This document shows positions 54,101 through 64,000 of a stretch of 64,000 nt of DNA, piece after piece. Position numbers and translations under genes: made by a program. Under the pieces are notes generated by a model, which saw only the letters and a list, made by a program, of their open reading frames with translations, was not told the origin of the DNA and did not search any database. Position 1 is the stretch's first letter; every line of letters starts with the position of its first letter. Origin of the DNA: Apteryx mantelli (lineage: Eukaryota > Chordata > Aves > Apterygiformes > Apterygidae); the NCBI RefSeq assembly GCF_036417845.1, contig NC_089979.1, positions 30,252,958-30,316,957 of the forward strand. The letters are read 5' to 3'.

Positions 54101-55986
54101 GCCATCTGGGGGCACGGTCAAAAGAGCTCAGGTCTGTCTACTTCCATTTGTGTGTGCCCACATGTTTTAAGTGTGGCACTCAGGAGAAAAAGCCTTTGCA
54201 CAAAGTTAGCAACATCTTTGTCTCCCCAACAATTATGGGGCATTCCTGTCCCCATCTGAAATGAGACCACCCTGCCCCCCCAAAAAGTCCACTAAGGGAG
54301 GGGGGAGGAATAACTGAGGGGGGAAAAAATTACTTGCCTCGTAACTCATCAACTTTCTCTGCACCTGAAGTTCTTTCAGGGCCCTTCCTATGAGGCAGGT
54401 CAAGAGGAATGGGGAGGTTAGGAAGAAGTATAACACGCAGACAGTGAAATTAGTAAGTCATCAATATATTCTATTAACATCTGAATCACTGCCAGCAATC
54501 TCAACCAAATTGACAGCCTTAAGTGCAGTGACTGGAGGCCATCTTAGCTGTTTCAAGTGACAGAAGGTATTACTACAGGAGGAACTCTTTAACATAGCAG
54601 CTTTGCCATTATCATCACAGGACAGTGTATGGCTGACAGTATGAAAAATAGTCAGCCGCAGTTAAAAAGGGAAAGAACCTTTTCTTTAACCTGCTCCTGA
54701 ACACCAGCTCCAAGGAAGCACTACAAGGGATAGGAAATGTACTGCATAATCAAGGGACAAAGTCAAAAAAGCCCTGGCTTGCATCATCACAAGATTATGG
54801 GAAGTGCAGTTAAGTAATAAACCAATCCCAGTCCTGACCTGCACATAAAAGAGTAGCAGAAGACATTGCCTGTGCCCATTTTAACTGTTCAAATCAATAC
54901 AAAACTTTGTAAGAGAATTGTTCTATTACATCATATAACTGCGAGGGCAGTTCATAAGCTAATGAATTATAAAGTCTGGAAAATTTTTCTGATTTCTGAG
55001 ATATCTTCTGCATTCCCTTAGGGCTGGGAGGGCCAGACAGCTTTTATGGGGCTACCACACAACATACATACACACCATCATACAGCAGCTGTTTGAGTCT
55101 CATTAAAAAAAAAGCAAACAAAAAACACCCAAATGATTATTTCCCCAATTCTCTGGGCTGGCATATTACTTTCTAAGACAAGTATGTAGGAATAGTAAGA
55201 TGCTACTGTCATAGCCATTCAGTCGCACTATTTTTGATTTCCTGAAGTAAACAGAAACATGCAGACTTAGAAACTGTAGGTTACAATACAAGTGAACAGT
55301 AATAAAAAGTTTTCTGGAGACTTAAAAGGCTTCTCAAGTTATTCCTCTTTTTTACAGGTCTATTGCTTTTTTAGTAAGCAGCAAGAGGATATTTTGTGAT
55401 TTAGTCCACTTCGTTATTCAATATTCCTTCTTACTTGGCCTTGATGTAGCTACCACAGCATCATTTCATCACAATATTGGGTCTTTAAGCACTGAAAATG
55501 TCCCTCCACGTTTTAATCGGCGACTTCGAGGACCTTTCTCGGGGGCTCGCAGTTAGTAGCGCACAGACTTCCCCGAGTTTCCCGTGACATATACAGCAAC
55601 GGTACGGGGGGAGGGTGTTACCCAGATATCTCGGTGTAAAGCCATGCAGAAAGACTCCAACGAAAGTCCCGGCTTTGCGCCGACCCCACGTAAGGGCGGG
55701 CTGCGGCGCAGAGCCGCACAGGGCAGCGCCTCGGGAAGCTGCAGCGCTCTCCGGCTCCCTGCAGCCGGGGCTGGAAAGGCGAGTTTCTCTCGCGGTCCAC
55801 GCATGGCTCCGGCGCCAGCCTTTAACTCGGGGCCGAGGGCCCCGCCGCCGCCGCCGCCAGCGGGGCGCCCCCCGCCACCCCCGCGGCCCGGCGCGGCGCG
55901 GGGAGCCGCCTCGCCTCGCCCCGCGGCCGCCCAGGGCCCCGCGGCGGCGGGGAGCGGCCCCGGCCCCCGCCCGCCGCCCCACGCAC

Positions 55987-56107
55987 CGCTGTCCAGCCGG
56001 GCGATCTGGGGGAGCCGGTAGGTGCTGACGAGCAGGTCCAGGGGGACGGCCACGGCGCTCCACTTCACCTCTTTGAGGCTGCAGCCCGGCGGCGGGCCGG
56101 GGTCCAT
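55987..56107 (-). CDS. GAREM1: GAREM1 coding exon 1 (N-terminus, start of CABIT domain)
   Basis: The minus strand reads from an ATG at 56107-56105 for 40 codons plus one base. It begins MDPGPPPGCSLKEVKW and continues through VPLDLLVSTYRLPQIARLDS, which I recognise as the N-terminus of GAREM1. GAREM1 is a cytoplasmic adaptor downstream of the EGF receptor; it is tyrosine-phosphorylated, binds GRB2 and SHP2, and promotes ERK/MAPK signalling. These residues open the N-terminal CABIT domain. The start is well supported: the context GGGAAGATGG is a strong Kozak match (A at -3, G at +4), the frame upstream has no other ATG, and an in-frame TAG lies at 56437-56435. The exon ends AGCG followed by donor GTGCGT (GT at 55986-55985), leaving phase 1, which exactly fits exon 2. 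The exon lies inside a CpG island. The paralogue GAREM2 is less likely, because its N-terminus as I recall it differs here. Confidence 0.95.
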
Positions 56108-56210
56108 CTTCCCGTCCTCCGCCCGGCCTGGGCAGCGGGGAGCCAGGCACGCAGCACCGGCGGGGGCCGCTCCCGCCGGCGGGGGCTGCCGCCAGCGGCG
56201 GGCAGGCAGC

Positions 56211-56251
56211 GAGAGAGAGAGAGGGAGGGAGGGAGGGAGGGAGGGAGGGAG
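56211..56251 (+). repeat. GA / GGGA polypurine tract with G-quadruplex potential
   Basis: (GA)6 runs into about seven GGGA units on the plus strand, an uninterrupted 41-base homopurine run. At least four GGG runs separated by single A residues satisfy the classic G-quadruplex pattern on the template strand. The minus strand is a CT/CCCT tract suited to an i-motif or polypyrimidine-tract binding. Confidence 0.9.
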
Positions 56252-56265
56252 CTCGCCCGCCGCGC

Positions 56266-56289
56266 TCAGCACCGGCCGCCGCGGGACAT
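56266..56289 (-). other. Minimal upstream ORF (7 codons) in the GAREM1 leader
   Basis: An ATG at 56289-56287 is followed by six codons and TGA at 56268-56266 (peptide MSRGGRC). It is out of frame with GAREM1 and ends about 158 bases before the main start. The long gap after it would permit reinitiation. If the transcript starts upstream of it, this could damp GAREM1 translation. Its use and conservation are unknown. Confidence 0.45.
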
Positions 56290-56335
56290 GCCGGGCCGGG
56301 CTACGCAGAAGGGGACGCCCGCCGGGCGGCTGCTC

Positions 56336-56358
56336 CCGCCGCCGCCGCCGCCGCCGCC
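56336..56358 (-). repeat. (CCG)7 trinucleotide tract, CGG in the leader RNA sense
   Basis: Seven CCG units plus CC on the plus strand, directly followed by a short C run. In the GAREM1 transcript this is a CGG/GGC tract about 230 bases before the start codon, if transcribed. A second, shorter CCG tract lies at 55842-55858, just inside intron 1. Confidence 0.9.
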
Positions 56359-56850
56359 CCCCGGGACCGGCTAGGGCCGCTCGGCGCTCTGCCCGCTGCC
56401 GTCGCCGGCCCAGGAAGCGCCATCCCAGCACTGACTAATCAACAGGGTGCGAGAAACGCCTGCGCAGCTGCCGCTCCTCCCCGCTCCAAAAAGGAAAGTG
56501 CCGGGCTGCCTGCCCGCCCGCGCGGTGGGGGAGCGCTGCCGCCCGAGCCCGCCGCCAAGCCTGTCCCTCTCACTCCACCCTCCGACCGCTCGCCCGACCT
56601 GCAGGAGCGGCGGCGGCTGGCGCCGCGCAGGGCCCCGCCGCGCCGAGCCGAGCCGCGGGGCGCCGTGAGGCGGCCGTTGGGCGGGCTCCGAGGGGGCGTC
56701 CGCCGCCCCCGGGCCGCGCCGGGCGCACCTGGGGAGGTAAAGCTGCTGCTGTGACACGGGGTTTGACCTTTAAAAATGTTGGGAGCGCTCTCCTGGCAGT
56801 GAATTCCCAGAACCGGGGTTGGGAAAGTGGGGCCGCGGAGAGACCGAAAC

Positions 56851-58710
56851 ACTGCACAAAGTAAGACCATATGCATAATTTAATAGCCTTTAGCGTGTTT
56901 GGTGCACATTTTAAAGGTTTTGGCGTCTTCAAGCACATGGATTTACACGTGCTACTTCCCTGTAAAATAGGCAAAAGGAAGCAAAAGGGCAGGGAAATCC
57001 CTCTGTATACACATTTAAATTTACAGTAAGTAGATAAAATGTTTCACTTCATTTATCAAAGTAGTTTTGAGCAAGTATTTTTCATTAAGTCTTCTCACTA
57101 TTTATCATAGGTAATTTGCCTGTGAAATTCATACTACATTAAGAAAAATCCAATTAAATTACAACTTTGATTATGTATCTCTTATTTTAGTTTTCACCTG
57201 TGAGCCACAAATGAATATTTAAAGTATGAAGAGTAATGCAGAGAAGTTAGAGCAAGATTTTTGACTTCCTGCATATGCAAGTATTAAATACATTGCGTGG
57301 GTATTTGGTGATCTTCAGGCCACAAGAAAATTTTAAATCAACCACTAGTTCTGTTTTCAAAACAGTATGTGTAATGAAGTCTTATATGATCTTCATAATT
57401 TTTTTTTAATCTTGTAGGATTTTTTTCTATGGTAGGTGTAACATCTCCACATTGCTAGACTAGAAAGAGGGAGGGCTTAAACAGGGAAAACTAACAGCAT
57501 ACCCAGGTGGTATGCTGTACTGTGCTGAGTTTACTTTAATTCACTTTTGTGTCAAAACTGTTAATTTTATTATTCTGCAATGCTTAAGGCTGTATGATTG
57601 ACTAGGAACATTATAAAAGTACTTTCCAATGATTTATAAAATGACTGAAAACATCCACAACTAAGCTCTCTCTCCAGGGTCTATCCTTCCGTGGTATCTG
57701 TCTTTGAGACTGTTGGCGATTGCTGGGCCAGAGCTCACAAGAAGTGCCGTGCGAATAGCTCTCCTGCCCTTCATGCTTCCTCGCATGCCTTCTAAAGGAG
57801 CCAGCCCTAATGAGCGTCTTTGTTAACTGCTGGTGCCAACAGCACCACAGGCACACGGAGGGCCAGGATAGATATGCTCTTGTTCTGCTCCATGGCAAAG
57901 AGAAGCTGGTGCTTTACGCATGCTCTCCACTATGACACAAAGACCGTGGAAGCCAGGCTGCACGTGGAGTTACAGGAACCCCAAGTCAGCTTGCTCTGGA
58001 TGAATCTGGGTTGGTTTGAACCCCATCCTGACGTGTTCCCGTACTTTAGCTACACAGGGATTTCCCAGCACTAATTATGAAAAAACATAATTCTCTCAAT
58101 TCAATTATGGTGCTGTTAGCTCTTACTTATCATAACAGTTAGTATTAAAAATATCCATACAGACTGTGGATTTTTTTCGAAGTTGCATCCCTTTTACAAA
58201 GTTTGCAAAATGCTTTGAACAACTTCAGTGAATGGAGCTATTGAAGTGCAAAGTGATGTAATAGCTAAAAGCATCAGTATGTGAAATACGGAAAGCAAAA
58301 GAATGATTTTAACTTTTTCAGGCTTGACAAGGTTACTGGATGCGGTGTATAAGGTAGAGCAGATCAGGTCAGACTGGGATTCACCAGGACTTGAAGCACT
58401 AATCTGTCAAGAATTGCTCTTAAACATGATCTCAGCCAGCATTAATTCCAGGAGAGATGTAGTTTTACAGTATATATTTCTCTCAAACATCATGCAATGC
58501 TGCTTTCTGGGAAGAAATGTATCTTTCACACCTGAAATAGCTATTGCTAATTTTTCTTTGAAGATTAATTTCTCCTTTTTTAGGCAGTTTTATATGTCAT
58601 ACATCTTTTAAGCCTGTCTTCATATAACCATGTTTGTTTCCTTTCTAATTGTGGAAACCTAACTTACTCTTTCCCATTCTATTTGAACACAATGCATTTT
58701 TTAAAATGTA
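56851..58710. other. Upstream intergenic DNA next to the GAREM1 promoter
   Basis: AT-rich flank beyond the CpG island. It contains a perfect 10-bp-stem hairpin at 57494-57518 and a GC-richer stretch at about 57680-58060 with scattered CpG and an open plus-strand frame that I do not recognise. No gene is supported. Confidence 0.6.
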
Positions 58711-59002
58711 AATTCTAGATACAGCCTAAATTTCATTTAGTTATTTCCAGGCAAACTGACATCATGAAGCTTATTAGTATTTAACTGTTTCACTACAGCT
58801 CTTAGAGTGACTTTGTTGGGTGCCCTAACTATACTATAGCTGAACCTTCTTGAACTACATTCTAATATTACATGTACACTATTCAGATCACAAACACACA
58901 TGAATCTGTGCCTATTCCTTGTTTTAACTGCACCTTATGTATAATTAACACTTTAGATAAAATCATTTCTCTGATGTTTAGCTATGCCTCAGACCTTTAG
59001 TG
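58711..59002 (+). repeat. Direct repeat, copy 1 (about 292 bp)
   Basis: This segment (from aattctagatacagcc to cagacctttagtg) recurs in the same orientation at 62226-62497. The copies differ by roughly ten substitutions, one deletion of about 16 bases and a few 2-base indels, so they are about 96 percent identical outside the gaps. Flanks on both sides differ. I do not recognise it as a named repeat and it encodes nothing obvious. Confidence 0.95.
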
Positions 59003-60839
59003 TGATCTCTTACCAAGTCTCCTATACATTTGCAAAATACTTATGAAGTCAATATAAATCTTTACAGAAATAAATGTTAGCAGATCCATTTCAGGATCAG
59101 GGCCTCAGTTATTTAGGCCACCTTAGTTTTTGTGTATGTGTCTTTCAGACAGCATTCAGAAATGGTCTTTTTGCATCTAAAGGAAACTGTAGCCATAAAA
59201 GCAAGCAGTGGCAGGGAGACTCAGAAAAATTCCTGAAACTATTCTCAAGTGCATTTTAAATTGACTATGTTTCATGTTGGTTTAGCAACACAGTTATAGA
59301 GTAGGCTATAAAATTTCTAATATATTTATTCCATTGCTAGTAAAATTTTTTTTGAAGTGTTTCAGATCATCATCCATTCCTATCTATATTAGCATTTGAA
59401 ATGGAGCTGTTCAAAACAAATTGTTTTTTAGTATGGATCTGGTAACTTGCTTTACACTTTAATATGCATACACCAGATAAAATTATGTGCCTTATACAGT
59501 AAATTTCACATCTAGCTGTGGAGCCATTTCAGACAGTTTTTCTTTAAAATAAATACTTTAAAGAAAAAAGAAATGCCCTTCTTCCTGCATGTGATTTGCA
59601 TTTATATCAGACCTGATTTTCAGAATAAATAAATATTCACAAGTCCAATAAAAATAAGAGGAGATGCAGTGATCATTTCAGAATCAGATCCTAAACTTTT
59701 CTTGGAGGTGAGGAGGAAAGTGGAAAGAAAACAGCATATTTGATACAGTTGATATCTGTGTATCTCATGTTTTGAAAGAGAAAACCATTCCTGTCTTATT
59801 GGTAAAATCCAAGCAATCTTTGCTCATACAAGGTATTGTAAAGAGACCTGAGGGTCTGGTGTGTACATTCACCTTTTATCTTCTATTTCAGTGTACAAGG
59901 CGTCCTCCTTTTTCCAGTCAAACCCTCATTTAACCATTATTCCTTCTAAAAATTCCATCAGTAGAAATTTGTGTGACACTATCATCCAGCCAGCTTCAGA
60001 GAGAATTCAAAAGTAAATGAAGATAATGCTCTCAACTTACAGCCTTTTTTCTAATTGGATAAATGCCTCCAAACACACTGTGTAGCAGTTTGCTTCAGTA
60101 GATTTTTTTTTTTTTTTTTTGTCCTGTCTATTCAGTGTGTGGCACACTCCTGTGGACACAGACCAGGAATACTCCCAGCACCTATACTCAGAAAAAGGCA
60201 GAAGTTGTTTCAGTGCAGTAGAACAAAAGATGCAGAGGAGAGGAATAATGCTACCTGGAGTGTTAGGTGAAGCAGGGGTGGGGCGTCCTGCAAACCTTTG
60301 CTGTTGCTGGGGAACCTAAATATTTGTACCTCGCTAGGGCGGGCCAGTGACTGGACAGTACCTAAGCCACAAGTAATAGAAAACATTGTGAGAATGAATA
60401 ACGTACAGAAGGAATTCCTGAATTTGAAAATCTGATTAGTTATGAAGAGAAGAAACTAAAATTACAGATCAATCTGACCCTCTTTTATACATTTATTATG
60501 AAAATAATAAATAATGTGTTTCATTCTTAAGAAGAGGAAAAAAACTCAGCAAAATAAAAACAAAGAACTGAATGCAGACCTAAACTCAGAGAACTAGTAG
60601 CTAAGCTTCTGTGAGTTCAAGACAGCTTAAAGTTCCTTAAACATCCACTGCTGAAGGCAAAACTGCAAAATTAGATCAAGGCAGAGGAAGGAGAGGAAAT
60701 GAAATAACAGACTAACTTGGCTGAATCGTAAGATCTTCAGTGACCTGAAACAAAGTAGAAACTAGGTCAAATTACTAAAGTATGAATATGTATATAGAAC
60801 ATGTACAGACAACACCAGAAAGATAAAGTCTCAAAATGT
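59003..60839. other. Intergenic DNA between repeat copy 1 and the CR1 relic
   Basis: AT-rich sequence with an 18-base T run at 60103-60120. The right part (about 60.4-60.84 kb) is A-rich and may be further decayed CR1 5' sequence, but I could not match it. Nothing else is supported. Confidence 0.5.
60103..60120. repeat. T18 homopolymer
   Basis: Uninterrupted T run upstream of GAREM1. Confidence 0.9.
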
Positions 60840-62215
60840 TAGACAACTGGAATTAAAAGATAACAAGGCTGTTGGAAAAATGCACAGTGAGAAGACCAAG
60901 GAAAAAGCTGGTGTTATTCCATGGAGGGAATCTAATCACTGATGATGCCCAGACAGCAGTATCCTAAATGTCTCTTTTAACTTCAGTTTTCAATTTAAGA
61001 AGGCAGATGTGATTCAACCACTAGCACTACTGACAAAGGACTAAGAGTTTAGGCTAGAATAATGAAGAAATAGATTGGAAAATACTTAGATAAAGATTTT
61101 TGAACAGACTGGACCTGATGAAATCCCTAAGGGTACTCAAGAAACTGCTTCAAGCAACATTAGATCTGCTGCTGATTATCTCCAAGAATCAATAGAGGAT
61201 GAGTAAGGCTCCAGAAAATTGGAAAAGGCAACCATTGCATCTCTCTTAAAGGGTGGAAAGAAGGAGAGAGCTCTACAGCCTGATTAGCTTAATTTCCACT
61301 CCTCAAAAAGATCTGAATTGGTAATCCAACCATTTGTAACTGTCTAGAAAGTAAAAATGAGAAGTAACAGTGAGCACGGCTCTGTCAATAACAATGTCAG
61401 ATCAGTCTATACGAAGGTAACAGGCTTTGTGGATAGGGCAGAAAGAGTGAAGATCATAGAGCTTCATATAACATGTTCTTACCTGAAAAGAATATGGTCT
61501 AGAGAAGTATATAAAATGAGCGCAAAATTATTTCCAAATAATTTATACTCCCAAGCTGGAAGGACGTATCAAATGGGATTCCACTGAGATCTGTCTTGGG
61601 TCCAGAAGTATTCAGTATTTTTATCAACATCTTGGATGAGTAAATGGAGTATACTTATTCACACTGGAAGACCACATCTTCAGAAAGGGGCTCCAACTAT
61701 GCTGGAGTACAGAATTATGATTCAGAAGGATCTTGGCAATTTGGAGAAAATGAAACGCAACTGAATAAGGAGAAATACAAAGTTCTACACATATGAAGGA
61801 ACAATCAATGGCACAAATAAGTATCAGGATGAAAAAGCAGTTTTTCAGAAAAAAGACATCCTGGATCACAAACTGAACAGTTAGCAATGTCAGGTTATCT
61901 TACGCTGATGCTGGAATGTATGAATTGGAGTTTCATAGATAAGATAACGAAGACATCATTTTAATCTATCCAGCCGTTATTATTTAAACTGGAATATGGT
62001 GTTCAGTTTTGAGCTCTGTACTACAGGATAGTTGAGGACCAACTCAAAAATACCAGGAGGAAAGCAACAAAAACAGCAAAGGATTTAGACTATCCAGACT
62101 ATAAGGAATGGTAGGAGGGACTGGAATGCTTTGGTCTAGGAGGAGACAGGGGCAGACAGTGGTATTCACACACAAAAAGAGGAAAGAGAGAACCTGCTTT
62201 CTTTGTGTACCAGTT
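60840..62215 (+). mobile_element. Decayed CR1-like LINE body (reverse transcriptase region)
   Basis: The plus strand follows the order of CR1 ORF2, from upstream of the reverse transcriptase toward the 3' part. Landmarks are ggacctgatgaaatccc...actcaag (about 61.11-61.14 kb), ccagaaaattggaaaaggcaac (61.21 kb), gtaacaggctttgtggat (61.42 kb) and the palm-region frame at 61575-61640 reading GIPLRSVLGPEVFSIFI, the counterpart of the family's GVPQGSVLGP motif. Next come aaggagaaatacaaagttctacac...aggaacaatc (61.77-61.81 kb), ctggatcacaaactgaac (61.86 kb), tgttcagttttgagctctg (62.0 kb) and ggaggaaagcaacaaaaac (62.06 kb). Stops and deletions break it throughout: a TAA at 61641 follows the motif directly and the usual FADD block appears deleted. 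It is an old, dead copy; both ends are approximate and the 3' terminus seems lost. Confidence 0.85.
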
Positions 62216-62225
62216 AGTTTAGGTG

Positions 62226-62497
62226 AATTCTAGATACAGCCTAAATTTCATTTAGTTATTTCCAGGCAAACTGACATCATGAAGCTTATTAGTATTTAAC
62301 TGTTTCACTGCAGCTCTTAGAGTGACTTTGTTGGGTGCCCTAACCCCCTCGAACTATATTCTAATATTACATGTACAGTATTCAAATCAAACACATGAAT
62401 CTGTGCCTATTCCTTGTTTTAACTGTACCTTATGTATAATTAACACTTTAGATAAAAACACTTCTCTGATGTTTAGCTATGCCTCAGACCTTTAGTG
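62226..62497 (+). repeat. Direct repeat, copy 2 (about 272 bp)
   Basis: Second copy of the 58711-59002 sequence, start-to-start spacing 3515 bases. It lacks about 16 bases in the middle (near ctaaccccctcgaac) compared with copy 1. Its left edge abuts the decayed tail of the CR1 relic almost directly, while copy 1 has no CR1 beside it. Confidence 0.95.
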
Positions 62498-62732
62498 CTT
62501 TTCAACTGAGCTCAGTGTCTTAATAGCAAAATTGATTTTAAGTACAATTTGAGAACAGCCCTCGAAAGAGTCGGACATATTTCAGGAGAGAAGTGACTTT
62601 CCAGGACAATAAGCCAATGGAGTTACTCTGGATGTGTTGGGGTAGCTCAGAATGGGATTTTGCACAGTAGTATTACTCATTCACAAATGGTATAACAGCT
62701 TAATAATCAGGAAGAACCACATCTCCCAGACC

Positions 62733-62763
<31 letters not shown>

Positions 62764-64000
62764 CACAATATGATCACAGCAATTCTTCACATTTCACAAC
62801 TTGCATTTGCTTTTTGGGTGTCCTGCAGGTTTGGATTGTGTTGGGTTTGCTTTTAATTAAAGAAAAATAAACTGACATCCTGATTCTGTCCTCATTAAAT
62901 TTAACTAAAATCTGATATCCTCCACTGAAGTTAGCTATATACGAGTACAAAAGCAATCCAATGAGCAGACTTAGATACTTGATGTATTTATACTCTGAGA
63001 AAACAAACACATTTAATACCTAAAAACATCAAATGCACACTGCATACCTTTTTAATATTGTAATCACAACAAAAGGAACAAACTAATAGAACACTTGAAA
63101 ATGCAGGTATGCTGATAAAACCTGTTTGAATTATTTTATAAAACAACTTTTTATCAGCAAGAGAATGACTACTGGATTACATTTTCCCATGTTTTCTGCT
63201 CCCTAAAGATGGCTTAGTAACATACAGATATTGTATATAGTTTCTTCTTTCCTTTCAGCCTTCACCTTTGCAACCTCCCTGTTCAAGGGTATTCAAGTAA
63301 CACATACATTTCTAAAATGGACATAAAAGAAACAAAGCCAAAAATTCCCAGAATGTTATGTTAGGGGACTACTTAGTGAACTAGTAAATTTCAGCTTTTT
63401 AAAGAGATGTTATCTTGGGGATAGCATAAGTGATTTCATATATCAGAAGCTTGCCTGTATGACAATGTCAGGGTTCATGATGAGTCTGGTATAAACAACA
63501 CAATAATGTTAAGAAAAAAAATTTTAATAAGAAAAAATTAATACACTTAGATTTAATTTGTGCAAACATTTGTACACAAATGTTGTCCTCCTGTGACATT
63601 CAAAAGTCATATAACTTTAACTTCACTTTAAAATTCTGAAAATAGTATATAAAATGTCAAAACATTTGGCAGTCAAGTTTGTGTACTACAAAGGATGCCT
63701 AAATACTGTGTTTTGGGATTACAGGCTCACTTTTAACATCCTTTGAGTTAGTTAATATTTTCTGAAGAGAAAATGGAATAACAGATGATATGATATTTCA
63801 CAATGCACAGCAGGTTCTCTTCTTACTTTCACTTAGATCCACAACATCTAAGTCATATAATACACAGGATTTCTGTAAGACAAATAAAAGCAAATGTATA
63901 ATTAAGACAACTGGAATACAATAGTTGAACAGCTTGAATTTTCTCATTTATATTTTAATATGCAAAAAAATTGGTGGGGTCACTAGATGTATCTTTCCTT
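62498..64000. other. Intergenic DNA to the right edge
   Basis: AT-rich with an (AAT)n microsatellite at 62733-62762. I see no exon, RNA gene or recognisable transposon in the rest. Confidence 0.6.
62733..62762. repeat. (AAT)n microsatellite
   Basis: About ten perfect AAT units. Confidence 0.95.

Larger units (their letters stand above)
56108..56437 (-). other. GAREM1: Probable GAREM1 5' leader region (GC-rich, no in-frame ATG)
   Basis: Reading in the GAREM1 frame, the stretch from the in-frame TAG (56437-56435) to the start codon is open for about 109 codons. It contains no ATG; the first codon after the region of the stop is GTG at 56431-56429. It therefore acts as untranslated leader unless a near-cognate codon is used. 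It holds a pyrimidine-rich CCCT/CT tract in RNA sense, a (CGG)n tract, one minimal uORF at 56289-56266, and a second out-of-frame ATG at 56423-56421. How much of it is transcribed depends on the unknown start site. Confidence 0.6.
55500..56850 (-). promoter_or_regulatory. GAREM1: CpG-island promoter of GAREM1
   Basis: GC content and CpG frequency rise abruptly from AT-rich DNA at about 55500 and fall back at about 56850. The island covers exon 1, the probable 5' leader, the first part of intron 1 and the upstream promoter. Visible elements include several GGGCGG-type GC boxes (for example near 55694 and 56680) and an NRF1-like core (CGCCTGCGCAG) at about 56457-56467. I see no convincing TATA box, so dispersed TATA-less initiation is likely. 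The exact transcription start cannot be read from sequence; between about 56150 and 56700 on the minus strand is plausible. Such islands are often bidirectional, but I see no plus-strand exon next to it. Confidence 0.85.

Noticed and set aside
55553..56757. Several overlapping open frames of 120-290 codons on both strands in the CpG island
   Set aside because: They are composition artefacts of very GC-rich DNA with few stop codons, and several start at non-ATG codons. Only the 40-codon GAREM1 segment matches a known protein.
58711..62497. The two direct repeats as LTRs of an endogenous retrovirus
   Set aside because: No TG...CA ends, no primer-binding site or polypurine tract seen next to them, and the interior holds a LINE relic rather than gag/pol/env.

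Overview
This is vertebrate nuclear DNA, most likely from a bird (at least a sauropsid). The evidence is an intron-split gene with GT-AG boundaries, an AT-rich background with one sharp CpG island, microsatellites, a low density of interspersed repeats, and CR1-type LINE remnants as the only transposon family I could recognise. No bacterial, organellar or intact viral genes were seen. Almost all open frames in the window are chance frames in intron or intergenic DNA, and many of them start at non-ATG codons.

The one gene I can support is the 5' part of GAREM1 (GRB2-associated regulator of MAPK1, formerly FAM59A), on the minus strand. Its CpG-island promoter is at about 55.5-56.85 kb. Coding exon 1 is 56107-55987 (start codon at 56107-56105, donor GT at 55986-55985). 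Coding exon 2 is 30845-30705 (acceptor AG at 30847-30846, donor GT at 30704-30703). The two exons join in phase 1 and encode the first 87 residues plus one base of the next codon, which is the start of the N-terminal CABIT domain. I did not find exon 3 or the large downstream exon, so the gene runs off the left edge of the window.

Layout from left to right: 1-30.7 kb is partial intron 2, with simple repeats and a cluster of three CRE-like sites near 20.6 kb. 30.7-30.85 kb is exon 2. 30.85-55.99 kb is intron 1, with an old CR1 3'-end remnant near 32.5 kb, G-quadruplex motifs near 39 kb and several GC-richer patches. 55.5-56.85 kb is the CpG island with exon 1, a (CCG)n tract and a polypurine GA/GGGA tract in the probable 5' leader. 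56.85-64 kb is upstream intergenic DNA, with a decayed CR1 LINE body (about 60.84-62.2 kb) and two near-identical direct copies of an approximately 270-290 bp sequence 3.5 kb apart.

The most notable points are the recent-looking direct duplication around the CR1 relic, the repeat-rich GAREM1 leader (CGG tract, G4-capable polypurine tract, 7-codon uORF), the intronic CRE cluster, and an exon-like plus-strand segment at about 48.1-48.26 kb. I did not find a convincing undescribed biological system. The rest is ordinary intron and intergenic sequence.
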